A stretch of 64,000 nt of DNA from Nonomuraea roseoviolacea subsp. carminata (GCF_024172185.1 NZ_JAMZEC010000001.1:2294001-2358000), one strand, 5' to 3'; shown: positions 26,787 to 35,790, counted from the stretch's first letter. Numbers and translations: made by a program. The notes: generated from the sequence alone by a model not told the origin.

Positions 26787-28082
26787 TCACTGCTGCCGAG
26801 CGGTGTACCCGAGCTGGAAGTTCGCGTGGTCCCACAGCGTCCCGGTGATGCGGTCGCCGCAGACGAACCGGATCTTCCGTGCGGGCGCGCCGGTCAGGGG
26901 GTCGGTCGAGTCGACGTCGTCGGCCACGCCGCACACCTTGTTCGCCGAGCTGTTGCCGAGCGGGACCACCGACACGGCGCCGAGGTGGCCGCGCTGGAGG
27001 TTCTGGTTCTCCAGGAAGACCTGGAAGTGCCCCTTGGCGAGCTTCTCGAAGGTGACGCGTCCGGGCACCCCCCGGAACACGTCGCGCTGCTGGGCGGCCG
27101 GGACGGCCACCGGCTGGTCGGCACCGTCACCCGCGCTGAACGGCGGCGGGGTCAGGTAGGCGTACGAGAGGGCGCCGGCCTTGCCCAGGGTGTTGACGTC
27201 CTCGGCGTACGAGAGGTTCAGTGGCGTGTCCACCGCGGTGCCGTTGTTGTTGTGACATGCGACCCGAACCTTCTCGATCTTGTCGTTCAGCGGGTCGGGG
27301 GCCGCGCCGGTGACGTTGCAGAGCACACCCGGGGTGCCGCCGGCGGCGCTGACGTCGATGGCGTGCGGCCGGGCGCCGGTGTCGCGCGGGATCGCGAGGT
27401 TGAAAAAACCGGGGTTCGCGTTCGGCGCCGGGTCCCGCCTGACCGTGATCGGGCCGCCGACGCTGAACTGCTCGGCGGGGGTGACCGTGGCGGTCGGCGC
27501 GGCGACGAGCTGGGCGATGTCGTCCTGTGACAGCCGTACGGTGCCGAGCCGGCCGGCCTCGGTGCCGCCGCGCGTGTACGCGACGGTGAACGAGAACGGG
27601 TCGGCGAGCTTGCCTGTGCCGTCGAAGCACTTGACGGTCAGCCACAGCACCCCGCTCACCAGGTTCGACGGCACGCCGGAGGGCACGCAGGCGGTGAGCC
27701 CGGACAGGGTGGAGTGGGCCTGGACGACGCCGGGCACCGCCACGCCCGGACTGAGGGCGGTGCCGAGGCCGGGGAACTGCACCTCGTAGACGCCCTGTCC
27801 GGACCGCTTGGCGGAGACGCCCTGCCCGGCGCTGCTGTACACGTCGCCGGCGGCGAGCGGGGTCCACGAACCGGTGGGCAGGGTGCCGCTGACGTTCGCG
27901 TAACCGGCGGCGACGGGCGCGGCGAGGGCCACCGGCGCCGATCCGGGGGCCGGGGCGGGAGCCAGGGTGGGAGTGGGGGCCGTGGCTCGCGCGGCGGCCG
28001 GTGACGTGATCCCGGCTAACGAGCAGACGACGCCGGCCAAGGCCAGCGCGGCGGCCGCGAGCCCTCCCTTGTCGAATCGCAT
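26787..28082 (-). CDS. Secreted protein of unknown function
   Basis: A 431-residue protein with a signal peptide (residues 1-33, ending SPAAARA), then an Ala/Pro-rich stretch, then several beta-rich blocks. Conserved features are paired Cys (ACVPSG..VKCFDG, VLCNVTG..VACHNNN, KVCGVADD..RFVCGD), suggesting three disulfides and repeated Ig-like or lectin-like modules. No catalytic motif is recognised. ATG 28082 follows a strong GGAGGAGAG site, which supports this start over longer versions. It lies downstream of a kinase-regulator pair on the same strand and its leader contains a 16-bp tandem repeat. Confidence 0.7.
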   Translation of the reverse strand: MRFDKGGLAAAALALAGVVCSLAGITSPAAARATAPTPTLAPAPAPGSAPVALAAPVAAGYANVSGTLPTGSWTPLAAGDVYSSAGQGVSAKRSGQGVYEVQFPGLGTALSPGVAVPGVVQAHSTLSGLTACVPSGVPSNLVSGVLWLTVKCFDGTGKLADPFSFTVAYTRGGTEAGRLGTVRLSQDDIAQLVAAPTATVTPAEQFSVGGPITVRRDPAPNANPGFFNLAIPRDTGARPHAIDVSAAGGTPGVLCNVTGAAPDPLNDKIEKVRVACHNNNGTAVDTPLNLSYAEDVNTLGKAGALSYAYLTPPPFSAGDGADQPVAVPAAQQRDVFRGVPGRVTFEKLAKGHFQVFLENQNLQRGHLGAVSVVPLGNSSANKVCGVADDVDSTDPLTGAPARKIRFVCGDRITGTLWDHANFQLGYTARQQ

Positions 28083-28104
28083 GATCTCTCCTCCGTGATG
28101 GGTT

Positions 28105-28157
28105 GCGACTGTGGTGGGTCGCGACTGTGGTGGGTCGCGACTGTGGTGGGTCGCGAC
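28105..28157 (-). repeat. 16-bp tandem repeat upstream of secreted protein gene
   Basis: Three exact copies of GCGACTGTGGTGGGTC (28105, 28121, 28137) are followed by a partial fourth. They lie 23 bases upstream of the secreted-protein start codon, in the leader or promoter. 16 bp is not a multiple of three, which argues against coding. They could be iterated regulator sites. Confidence 0.75.
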
Positions 28158-28211
28158 GTCCGGGTGACGGACGTCCACCATGATGGGAGTCACGCGACGT
28201 GGGCACCGCGT

Positions 28212-28234
28212 CCTTTTACGTGATCACGAAAAGG
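28212..28234. terminator. Stem-loop after the response regulator gene
   Basis: CCTTTT(A)CGTG and CACGAAAAGG pair around a central AT with one bulged base. It lies 22 bases beyond the stop of the regulator at 28256. It could be a terminator or an operator of the next gene. Confidence 0.5.
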
Positions 28235-28255
28235 GTCCCGGACGAGGCGGTCGGC

Positions 28256-28891
28256 TCAGAGCAGCTTGTCGCGGGCGTAGGCGGCGGCCTCGGTGCGGTT
28301 GCGGACGCCGAGCTTGGCGAAGGCGTTGTTGATGTGCGTCTTGACCGTCGTCTCCGCGATGAAGAGCGCCGAGCCGATCTCCGCGTTGCTCAGTCCCCCG
28401 GCGACCAGCCGCAGCACCTCGACCTCGCGTACCGTCAGCCCGTCGGGGCAGGCCGGGACCGGCGGCGGCGGGGCGGACCGCGACAGCGCCTCGACCAGGC
28501 GGCGCGACACCGCGGCCGAGAACGTCGACTGGCCGGCGGCGGCCGAGCGCAGCGCGGCGGCGATCTCGGCGCGCCCGGCGTCCTTGGTGAGGTAGCCGCA
28601 GGCGCCGGCCAGCAGCGCGGAGTCCACGGACCGGTCGTCGTCGTAGGTCGTCAGCACCACGACCGCCACGTCCGGATGGTCGCGGGCGATGCGCCGGGTG
28701 GCCTCCACGCCGTCCATCACGGGCATGCGCAGGTCCATGAGCACGACGTCCGGACGCAGCTCGGCCACCAGCCGCAGGGCCTCCTCGCCGTCGCCGGCGT
28801 CGCCCGCCACCTCCACGTCGTCGACCAGGTCCAGCAGCGCCACCAGGCCCTCGCGCATGAGCTGCTGGTCGTCCACGACCACGACCCTCAT
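28256..28891 (-). CDS. NarL/FixJ-type response regulator
   Basis: A 211-residue protein. The receiver has VVVVDDQQ, phospho-Asp in VVLMDLRMPVMDG and the Lys of LTKDAGRAE. The DNA-binding domain is LTVREVEVLRLVAGGLSNAEIGSALFIAETTVKTHINNAFAKLG. It overlaps the upstream kinase by 4 bp (ATGA). It is the last gene of a three-gene minus-strand operon with the kinase and a small membrane protein. Confidence 0.93.
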   Translation of the reverse strand: MRVVVVDDQQLMREGLVALLDLVDDVEVAGDAGDGEEALRLVAELRPDVVLMDLRMPVMDGVEATRRIARDHPDVAVVVLTTYDDDRSVDSALLAGACGYLTKDAGRAEIAAALRSAAAGQSTFSAAVSRRLVEALSRSAPPPPVPACPDGLTVREVEVLRLVAGGLSNAEIGSALFIAETTVKTHINNAFAKLGVRNRTEAAAYARDKLL

Positions 28892-30000
28892 TCCGGCACC
28901 TCCGCCCGCACCTCCCAGCAGCCGCCCACCGGCCCGGCGCCCAGGGTGCCGCCCGCGAGTGCCAGCCGCTCCCGCATGCCCTGCAGGCCGTGCCCCACCG
29001 GCATCCCCGCCGGCTCGCTCCCGAGCGCGTACGGGTTGCGCACCACCAGCCGCACCGCGGCGTCACCGTAGCCGATCTCGACCGTGACCGGCTCCCCCGG
29101 CGCGTGCTTGGCGGCGTTGGTGAGCGCCTCGCGCGCCGTGCGCAGCAGGCAGACCTCGGCCGCCGGGGTGATCGGCCGCCGCGTGCCCGTGGTGCGCAGC
29201 TCGGCGGCCACGTCGTGGTCCCTGCGGTGCTCGGCGACCATCAGGCTCAGCGCGTCCGGCAGCGGCGGCACGTCCTCGCGCAGGGCCGCCACCGCCGAGC
29301 GGGCCTCGACCAGCCCTTCCCTGGCCAGCGCCCGCGACCTGCGGATCCGGGTCACGGCCGCCTCCACGTCGCCCCGCTCGGTGAGCACGGCCTCGGCGAC
29401 CTCAAGCTGCACGCCCAGTGCGCCGAGGGAGTGCGCGAGCACGTCGTGCAGCTCCCTGGCGATACGGGCCCGCTCGTCGAGCGCCATGGCCCGGGCCCGG
29501 TCCTGCTGGGCCCGGCGGTATTGGCGCCGGTGCAACGCGAACAGCACCGTGCACACCACGACCGCCCCGCGGACCACGATCGCCGAGCGCGGCTGCCCCC
29601 ACCACACCATGCCGGCGGCCATGGCCGCCATGTCGGCCGCCGTGACCGCGGCGATCGCCCCCATGCCCGGTGTCCCGTGCGCCGCGAACAGCAGCAGCAT
29701 CGCGAACACGAACACCGGAGGCCCCGCGTCGCCCGACCCCGACACCAGCGCCGCGATCACCGAACCGGCCCCGAGCAGGGCCACGGCCACGCGCGGGAAC
29801 CGGCCGTCGAGCACGACGAAGGCCAGCCAGCACGCCATCGACGCGCCGAGCGCCGCCCACTCCAGGGCGGGCGCGCGCTCGGGCGACGTGGTGGCGAGCG
29901 ACCAGGCGAGGACCAGGGTGATCAGCAGCCTGACCAGGCGGCCGGTCTCCGGGTCGTCGGCCGCCAGCAGCCGGACGACCCGTCCCCATACCTCCCGCAT
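28888..30000 (-). CDS. NarL-type sensor histidine kinase
   Basis: A 370-residue protein. Five to six membrane helices lie in residues 15-150. The HisKA_3 core is DERARIARELHDVLAHSLGALGVQLEVAE, with the His in ELHDVLAH. The ATPase domain has LRTAREALTNAAKHAPGE and ends GMRERLALAGGTLGAG. The G2-type box is weak, as is common in this group. It is co-transcribed with the downstream regulator, and 3 bp separates it from the small membrane protein upstream. Confidence 0.9.
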   Translation of the reverse strand: MREVWGRVVRLLAADDPETGRLVRLLITLVLAWSLATTSPERAPALEWAALGASMACWLAFVVLDGRFPRVAVALLGAGSVIAALVSGSGDAGPPVFVFAMLLLFAAHGTPGMGAIAAVTAADMAAMAAGMVWWGQPRSAIVVRGAVVVCTVLFALHRRQYRRAQQDRARAMALDERARIARELHDVLAHSLGALGVQLEVAEAVLTERGDVEAAVTRIRRSRALAREGLVEARSAVAALREDVPPLPDALSLMVAEHRRDHDVAAELRTTGTRRPITPAAEVCLLRTAREALTNAAKHAPGEPVTVEIGYGDAAVRLVVRNPYALGSEPAGMPVGHGLQGMRERLALAGGTLGAGPVGGCWEVRAEVPE

Positions 30001-30003
30001 CGC

Positions 30004-30198
30004 CTAGTGCGAGTCCCGCAAGGACAGAATCATGTCCACCAAGATAAGCCGGAAGGCCACGAAGCCGGCGACCACCAGCAGCGCCACGACCACGACCGCG
30101 AGCAGGAACTTGCCGTTCATCTTCCCCCCGTTGGCGTCCAGGAGCCGGTGCAGCACGTCGAGCCAGAGCCGGCCCGACGGTCCAGAGCGTCTGTTCAT
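30004..30198 (-). CDS. Small single-span membrane protein ahead of a two-component pair
   Basis: Up to 64 residues. One strong membrane helix (FLLAVVVVALLVVAGFVAFRLIL) is followed by a short tail LSLRDSH. The start is either ATG 30198 or ATG 30120, the latter immediately preceded by GGGGGGAAG. The second choice gives a 38-residue protein that is almost only membrane helix. Its stop is 3 bp before the kinase start, so it belongs to that operon. Tiny membrane proteins in such positions often modulate the kinase, but this is inference. Confidence 0.55.
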   Translation of the reverse strand: MNRRSGPSGRLWLDVLHRLLDANGGKMNGKFLLAVVVVALLVVAGFVAFRLILVDMILSLRDSH

Positions 30199-30265
30199 GG
30201 CCTGGACGGTACGGATCGGCCGGGGTGGAACGGCACCTCCGAAGGGTGGAGAGCGGGGTGGAGCT

Positions 30266-31270
30266 CTAGGTGCTGGCGCGGACGGCCAGGTGGGGTGGGA
30301 GCAAGGTGGAGTCCGGGACCTCCAGGCCCTGCAGTTTCCGCATCACCAGGCGCACCGCCTCCCGGCCCACCTCCTCCGCCGGGATCAGCACCGACGTGAG
30401 CGGCGGGCCCGCGCGTTCGGCCACGTCGTCCGGGCAGATGGCCACCACCGCGACGTCCTGCGGCACCCGGCGGCCGAGCTGGCGCAGCGAGCCGAGGACG
30501 TGGTTGACGGCCGCCTCGTTGTGGACGACGAGGCCCGACAGCGCCGGGCGGGAGGTGAGCAGGCCGGCGACCGTCGCGTGGACCTCGTCGAACGTCTCCT
30601 CGCACGGCAGCGCCACCCCCTCCAGGCCGTGCACGGCGAGCGCCGCCGTGAAGCCCTCGCGGGTACGGCGGGCGAAGCCGGTCCCCCGCTCGTACACCAC
30701 GGCCGGGGCGCCCAGCAGGGCGACCTGCCGGTGCCCGCGCTCGGCGAGGTGGGCGACGCAGCGGGCGCCGGCGGCGGCGAAGTCCAGATCGACGCAGGTC
30801 AGGCCGGCGGGCTCGGCGGGGAAGCCGATGAGCACGCTGGGCTCGGCCAGCTCACGCAGCAGGGGTACGCGGGGGTCGTGCAGCTCGACGTCCATGAGGA
30901 CGAGGGCGTCCACGAGCGCGCTGGCCGCCACCCGCCGGATGCCCTCGGGGCCCTCGTCGGCCGTCAGCAGCAGCACGTCGTGGTCGAAGCGGCGGGCGGC
31001 GGTCACCACGGCGGTGGCGAAGCGCATGAGCACCGGCACGTGCATGCCGGCCCGCAGGGGCAGCACCAGGGCGATCACGTTGGACCGCTTGCTGGCCAGC
31101 GAACGGGCCCCGGCGTGCGGGTGGTAGCCGAGCGCGTTGATGCTGTCGAGCACGCGCCTGCGGGTGTCGGCCGAGATCGTCCGCTTGCCGCTGAGCACGT
31201 ACGAGACCGTGCTGACCGCGACGCCGGCGTGCCGGGCGACCTCGGCGATGGTGACCGCGCGCCCGCTCAA
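30266..31270 (-). CDS. LacI family transcriptional regulator of the GH3 operon
   Basis: A 334-residue protein. The HTH is VTIAEVARHAGVAVSTVSYVLSGKRTISADTRRRV, and a hinge helix INALGYHPHAGARSLASKRS follows. A periplasmic-binding-protein-like effector domain fills the rest. The start is unusual: a TTG whose last bases overlap the TGA of the upstream GH3 gene (TTGA), with GGAGGGAGGGG just before it, so translation is coupled. The codon before the HTH (GTC) cannot initiate, which supports the TTG. Its probable operator is the 16-bp palindrome upstream of the GH3 gene, giving sugar-relieved autoregulation. Confidence 0.88.
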   Translation of the reverse strand: MSGRAVTIAEVARHAGVAVSTVSYVLSGKRTISADTRRRVLDSINALGYHPHAGARSLASKRSNVIALVLPLRAGMHVPVLMRFATAVVTAARRFDHDVLLLTADEGPEGIRRVAASALVDALVLMDVELHDPRVPLLRELAEPSVLIGFPAEPAGLTCVDLDFAAAGARCVAHLAERGHRQVALLGAPAVVYERGTGFARRTREGFTAALAVHGLEGVALPCEETFDEVHATVAGLLTSRPALSGLVVHNEAAVNHVLGSLRQLGRRVPQDVAVVAICPDDVAERAGPPLTSVLIPAEEVGREAVRLVMRKLQGLEVPDSTLLPPHLAVRAST

Positions 31271-34200
31271 GCGACCCCTCCCTCCGCGTGCGCGGTGACC
31301 GGGCACCAGGTGAGGTCGGCGAGCGTGACGCCGTCGTTCTCGAACACGACATAAACATCGTGGACCCCGCCGGAGCGCGCAAGCGGAGCCGTGAGGGTCT
31401 GGAGGGCGTGGCGGCCGGTGCGGGGCACGGGGAGGGCGGCCAGCGCCTCGCCGTGGAGCGGGTCGCCGAGCCGCACAGTGATCATCCCGCCGTCGGCCGA
31501 CCCGGCCGTGACCGCGCACGAGGCGACGCCCGCCAGGTCCACCTCCCGGAACGCGATCCACGCGCCCTCGGCCTCCGAGCGGACGGCCTCGCCCGCCACC
31601 GGGCCGGCGTCCACGAACGCGACCGCGTCGTACTCGTCGTGGTCCATGGCCCGCAGCGGCCCGACGCGGGGCGGGATCGTCTCGCCGGGCACGTCGAAGC
31701 GGGCGCACAGCCGCAGGTCGGCGGCGCTGCGGCCGACCATGAGCTGGTGCGGGGCGCTCTCCACCACGAACCTGCCCCGCGTCACGTCCCAGAACGCCAG
31801 CTCCTCCACCGGCAGCCGGAGCGTGACGACGCGGCTCTCGCCGGGCGCGAGCCGCACCTTCTCGAAGCCGCGCAGCCGGCGCAGCGGCTGCTTGACGCGG
31901 GAGCGCCGCTGGTGCGTGTAGAACTGGACGACCTCGACGCCCTCGCGGGCGCCGGTGTTGGTGACCGTGACCTCGGCCGCCACCACGCCGTCCGCCGGCC
32001 GGACGCGCAGGCCGGCGAAATCGAACGTGGTGTAGCTGAGCCCGTGCCCGAACGGGAAGAGCGGCGTTCCCCGGAAGTACAGGTACGTGGCGTCGGCGGT
32101 GATGATGTCGTAGTCGAGCAGGTCGGGCAGCTCCTGGGCCGAGCGGTACCACGTCTGGGTGAGCCGCCCCTCGGGGTCGGCGTCGCCGAACAGCACCTCG
32201 GCCAGCGCGTGGCCGTACTCCTGGCCGCCGTGCGCCGACCAGAGCACGGCGGGCACGTCCGGGGTGCTCCAGGTGAGGGGGTAGCCGCTGGTGAGCACCA
32301 TGACGGTACGCGGGTTGGCGGCGAGCACGGCGGCCACGACCGCGTCCTGGGCGGGGGCCAGGGCCAGTCCGGCGCGGTCCTCGGTCTCGCGGCCGTTGAC
32401 CAGCGGGTGGTCGCCGACCACGACCACGGCGACGTCCACCTCCGCGGCCAGCTCGGCCGCCCGCGCGGCGCCGCTCCTGACGACCTCCATGGCCAGCCAG
32501 ACGGCCCGGTCGGCGTCGTCCACGAGACGCAGGACGCCGTCGTCGCCGCGGCCGACGTAGCAGCCGGTGGAGATGTGCCGCAGGGCGATCAGGCCGCGGG
32601 GCCGGTCCTCGACGCGGAACGTCTGGCGCACCTCCCAGCCGTTCGGGCCGGGCTGGTCGTTGACGAGCACCCCGTCGTCCACCGACACGAAACGGCCGGT
32701 GGCGGCGGCCCGCAGCGCGTAGGCACCGCCACCCCAGTCGAACAGGTCGAACTGGCCGAGCTGGTCGAACTGGCCCGGGGAGCCCGCCGCGCCGTCCCCG
32801 TGCGGGGCGGACGGCCCGGCGCTCGCCAGGCCGGCGCTCAGTGGGCCGCCCGCCGGGTCGGCCGTCACGGGGCCGGCCTCCGCGGTGAGCGTCACCCGGT
32901 CCACGGCCTCGCAGAACACGGTCGCGCACCGCTCGGCCAGCCCCGCGCGGGCGGTGACGGCGTACGGCAGCGTGCCGCTGTACCAGTCCTCCATGAGCGT
33001 GTCGCCGAGCTGCCCGATGACCGCGACCTTGGCGACGGGGCCGAGCGGCAGCAGCCCGTCGTTGGCCAGCAGCACGATGGAGCGCCGCGCGGCCTCCCGG
33101 GCGAGGTCCTGGTGCGCGGGGCAGTTGACGACCTCCTCCGTGACGTCGTCGTACGGCGTCGCGGGGTCGAACTCCCCGAGCCGGAACCGGATCGACAGCA
33201 CGTGCCGCACGGCCCGGTCCACGTCGGCCTCGGCGAGCAGCCCGCGGCGCAGCGCCTCGCGCAGGTGGCCGAGCGTGGCGTCGGGCCGGTCGTCGTCCTG
33301 GGTGAAGCTGTCGAGCCCGGCCTTGACGGCGTGCGCGTACGCCTCCGGCAGGGTGTCGTGGTAGCCCTGGACGCCGGTCAGGTTGGCGGGGGCGTAGGCG
33401 TCGCTGACGACGAGGAGGTCGCCGGGCGCCCAGGCGCGCAGCGCGCTCTCGATCAGCGGGCTGAGGTGGGCGGGCCGGCCGTTGACCAGGTTGTACGAGG
33501 GCATGACGGCGACGGCCGCGCCGCTCTCGACGGCGGGCCGGAAGGCGGGCAGCTCGTACTCGTGCAGGACGCGCGGCGGCAGGTTGCTGGAGGTGACGCA
33601 GCGGTCTGTCTCGTTGTTGTAGGCGAGGAAGTGCTTGAGCGTGGGGGCCGTGCGCAACACCGCGGGATCGCTCCCACGAAGCCCGCGGGCGTACGCCTCG
33701 CCCATGATCCCGGTCAGCCAGGGGTCCTCGGAGTAGCCCTCCTCGTTGCGTCCCCAGCGGGGGTCGCGCAGCGGGTTGACCACCGGCGCCCAGACGTTGC
33801 GGCCGGCGCCGGCCGGGTCCTTGCGGTGGAAGGCGAGCACCTCCTCGCCGGTGGCCTCGCCGACCCGGCGCACCAGCTCGGGGTCCCAGGTGGAGGCGAG
33901 GCCGACGGCCTGGGGGAAGACGGTGGCGGGGCCGAGCCAGGCGAGCCCGTGCAGCGCCTCGGTGCCGGTACGGAACGGGCCGACGCCGAGCCGGTCGACC
34001 GGCGCCTGGTACTGGTGCAGCAGGCCGAGCTTCTCGTCGAGGGTGAGCCTGCCCAGCAGGTCGGCGACCCGGCCGGCGAGCGGCGCGCCCGGGTCCAGGT
34101 AGCGAGCCGGTTCTCCGGAAGGAGCGGGCCGATGCGATGACGCGGGCCCATCCGAAGGAGCGGGCGCAGGGCGAGGAGCGGGCGCAGGGGAAGGAACGGG

Positions 34201-34344
34201 CGCAGTGGAGGGGGCGGGCGCAGGGCGAGGAGCGGGCGCGGTGGAGGGGGCGGGCGCCGTGGAGGGGGCGGGGGACGGATCACCGGTGGGCGGCTCGGGA
34301 GAGGGGGCGGGGTCCTGTGACGGGGGGCGGAACGGTACGGGCAT
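31267..34344 (-). CDS. GH3 family beta-glycosidase (probably cytoplasmic)
   Basis: A protein of about 1025 residues. An N-terminal Pro/Ala/Ser repeat tail (to about residue 80) has no signal peptide. The GH3 barrel includes KHFLAYNNETDR and the nucleophile Asp315 in LLVVSDAYAP. Between the two GH3 domains is an inserted beta-trefoil-like segment (AYALRAAATGRFVSVDDG..HISTGCYVGRGDDGVLRLV). The C-terminal fibronectin-III-like domain ends the GH3 part, and a carbohydrate-binding-like tail follows. The best start is ATG 34344, with AGAGGG six bases before it; ATG 34350 is an alternative. Likely substrates are beta-glucosides or beta-xylosides imported by the neighbouring transporters. A LacI operator is upstream and the LacI gene is coupled downstream. 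Confidence 0.85.
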   Translation of the reverse strand: MPVPFRPPSQDPAPSPEPPTGDPSPAPSTAPAPSTAPAPRPAPAPSTAPVPSPAPAPRPAPAPSDGPASSHRPAPSGEPARYLDPGAPLAGRVADLLGRLTLDEKLGLLHQYQAPVDRLGVGPFRTGTEALHGLAWLGPATVFPQAVGLASTWDPELVRRVGEATGEEVLAFHRKDPAGAGRNVWAPVVNPLRDPRWGRNEEGYSEDPWLTGIMGEAYARGLRGSDPAVLRTAPTLKHFLAYNNETDRCVTSSNLPPRVLHEYELPAFRPAVESGAAVAVMPSYNLVNGRPAHLSPLIESALRAWAPGDLLVVSDAYAPANLTGVQGYHDTLPEAYAHAVKAGLDSFTQDDDRPDATLGHLREALRRGLLAEADVDRAVRHVLSIRFRLGEFDPATPYDDVTEEVVNCPAHQDLAREAARRSIVLLANDGLLPLGPVAKVAVIGQLGDTLMEDWYSGTLPYAVTARAGLAERCATVFCEAVDRVTLTAEAGPVTADPAGGPLSAGLASAGPSAPHGDGAAGSPGQFDQLGQFDLFDWGGGAYALRAAATGRFVSVDDGVLVNDQPGPNGWEVRQTFRVEDRPRGLIALRHISTGCYVGRGDDGVLRLVDDADRAVWLAMEVVRSGAARAAELAAEVDVAVVVVGDHPLVNGRETEDRAGLALAPAQDAVVAAVLAANPRTVMVLTSGYPLTWSTPDVPAVLWSAHGGQEYGHALAEVLFGDADPEGRLTQTWYRSAQELPDLLDYDIITADATYLYFRGTPLFPFGHGLSYTTFDFAGLRVRPADGVVAAEVTVTNTGAREGVEVVQFYTHQRRSRVKQPLRRLRGFEKVRLAPGESRVVTLRLPVEELAFWDVTRGRFVVESAPHQLMVGRSAADLRLCARFDVPGETIPPRVGPLRAMDHDEYDAVAFVDAGPVAGEAVRSEAEGAWIAFREVDLAGVASCAVTAGSADGGMITVRLGDPLHGEALAALPVPRTGRHALQTLTAPLARSGGVHDVYVVFENDGVTLADLTWCPVTAHAEGGVA

Positions 34345-34378
34345 GGCCATCCCTCTGGGACTCTGCGACTTTGCGACT

Positions 34379-34394
34379 GTCGAAGCGCTTCGAC
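34379..34394. promoter_or_regulatory. LacI-type operator
   Basis: GTCGAAGCGCTTCGAC is a perfect 16-bp palindrome with the central CG pair usual for LacI-family sites. It lies 34 bases upstream of the GH3 start. Confidence 0.8.
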
Positions 34395-34474
34395 GACCGG
34401 CCGGGAGGTTACGCGGGGATTTCGATGGGTTCCCTGAAGGGTGCCCGTCCCGGTGAGCGAGGTCAAGAGTCAAT

Positions 34475-35722
34475 TCACGAGATTCGCGATATTCCCCCCG
34501 GCAGCCGGCCCGAGTCGACGGAGTCGAGCACCCGGGCCGCCCCTCCCAGCGCCGCCGCGTCGAGGCCCAGGGTCGAGGCCACGACCTCGCAGCCGCCCCC
34601 CTCCGGCGCGATCGCCCGGTCCGCCACCTCCGCCCGCACCGCCGGCAGCAGCCACGGCGCGAGCGGCACGTAGTAGCCGCCCAGGACGACGACCGCCGGG
34701 TTGAGCAGGTTGGCCAGCACCGACACGCCCCGGCCGAGGCTGCGGCCCGCCGCGTCCAGAGTGGCCAGGACGGCCGCGTCGCCGGCGCGGGCGGCGCGCA
34801 CGGTGTCCTCGATCTCGACCGGGATCTCGCCCGGCGACAGGTCGCGCCGCAGGATGGCCCCGATGCCGGCCACGGCCTCCAGGCAGCCGCGGCGCCCGCA
34901 GCGGCACGCGGGCCCGTCGGGGTCGAGCTGCACGTGGCCGATCTCCCCGCTGTAGCCGAGGGCGCCGCGCCGCAGCCGCCCGTCGAGGATGACGCCCGCG
35001 CCCACCCCGATCTCGCCGGTCAGGTAGACGAGGTCGGCGGCCCCGGCCCGGGCGCCGAAGCGCTGCTCGGCCAGGGCGGCGAGGTTGGCGTCGTTGTCCA
35101 CCTGGACGGTGAAGCCGGGGTCGCGCAGCGCCTTGGCCAGGTCGCCGCCGATGTCGGCGTCGCGCCAGCCGAGGTTGGGCGCGATGCGCACGACGCCCTG
35201 CACGTCGACCAGGCCGGGCACGGCCACGGCCAGCCCGAGCACCTGCCGCTCGTCGCGGGCCATGCGGCCGACGACGCGCCGGACGATGGCGGCGACGGCG
35301 GCCACGTCCTGGCCGGCCGACCCTCCGGCGGAGAAGGCGCGCCGCCAGGTCAGCAGCCGCTCCCCCGCGAGCCCGGTGGCGACGGCGGAGACGTGGTCCA
35401 CGTTGATCTCCACACCGATGGCCGCGTACGGGGAGCCGTCGAGGACGAGCATCGTGGCCGGGCGGCCGACGCGGTTCTCGGTGAGGCCGGTCTCGCGCAC
35501 GAGCCGGCGGTCGATGAGATCGGCGACGAGGCTGGAGACGGTCGCCTTGTTCAGCCCGGTCGAGGCCGCGATGTCGGCGCGCGAGCACGGCGCGTGCTCG
35601 CGCACGAAGCGCAGCACCACCGCGAGGTTGGTGGCGCGCACATCGGCGAAGTCGGCCGGCTGCGGGCCGGTCGTGGATGTGATCAATGAAGCCCCGTTCC
35701 CGCCAAGGAGTGTCCCCAGCAT
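34475..35722 (-). CDS. ROK family transcriptional regulator (XylR/NagC-like)
   Basis: A 415-residue protein. An N-terminal winged helix-turn-helix (CSRADIAASTGLNKATVSSLVADLIDRRLV) precedes the ROK sugar-kinase-like fold. The zinc site CRCGRRGCLE and the EIGHVQLDP motif are present. A glucokinase-type DNDANLAALAE also appears, but the protein has the regulator architecture. It binds a sugar and leaves the operator. It is divergent from an ABC importer, and the intergenic region carries an operator resembling the XylR consensus. This suggests control by xylose or xylosyl-oligosaccharides. Confidence 0.88.
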   Translation of the reverse strand: MLGTLLGGNGASLITSTTGPQPADFADVRATNLAVVLRFVREHAPCSRADIAASTGLNKATVSSLVADLIDRRLVRETGLTENRVGRPATMLVLDGSPYAAIGVEINVDHVSAVATGLAGERLLTWRRAFSAGGSAGQDVAAVAAIVRRVVGRMARDERQVLGLAVAVPGLVDVQGVVRIAPNLGWRDADIGGDLAKALRDPGFTVQVDNDANLAALAEQRFGARAGAADLVYLTGEIGVGAGVILDGRLRRGALGYSGEIGHVQLDPDGPACRCGRRGCLEAVAGIGAILRRDLSPGEIPVEIEDTVRAARAGDAAVLATLDAAGRSLGRGVSVLANLLNPAVVVLGGYYVPLAPWLLPAVRAEVADRAIAPEGGGCEVVASTLGLDAAALGGAARVLDSVDSGRLPGGISRIS

Positions 35723-35790
35723 GCCGCATCGCGGGCGCCCTTCACCAACCTGTGACCCGGACGGTCCCTTGTGGCCGCGGTCACCCTCCC

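Noticed and set aside
28105..28157. Coding continuation of the secreted protein through the 16-bp repeats
   Set aside because: The frame is open upstream of ATG 28082, but the strong ribosome-binding site and signal peptide both begin at 28082, and a 16-bp period does not preserve a frame.
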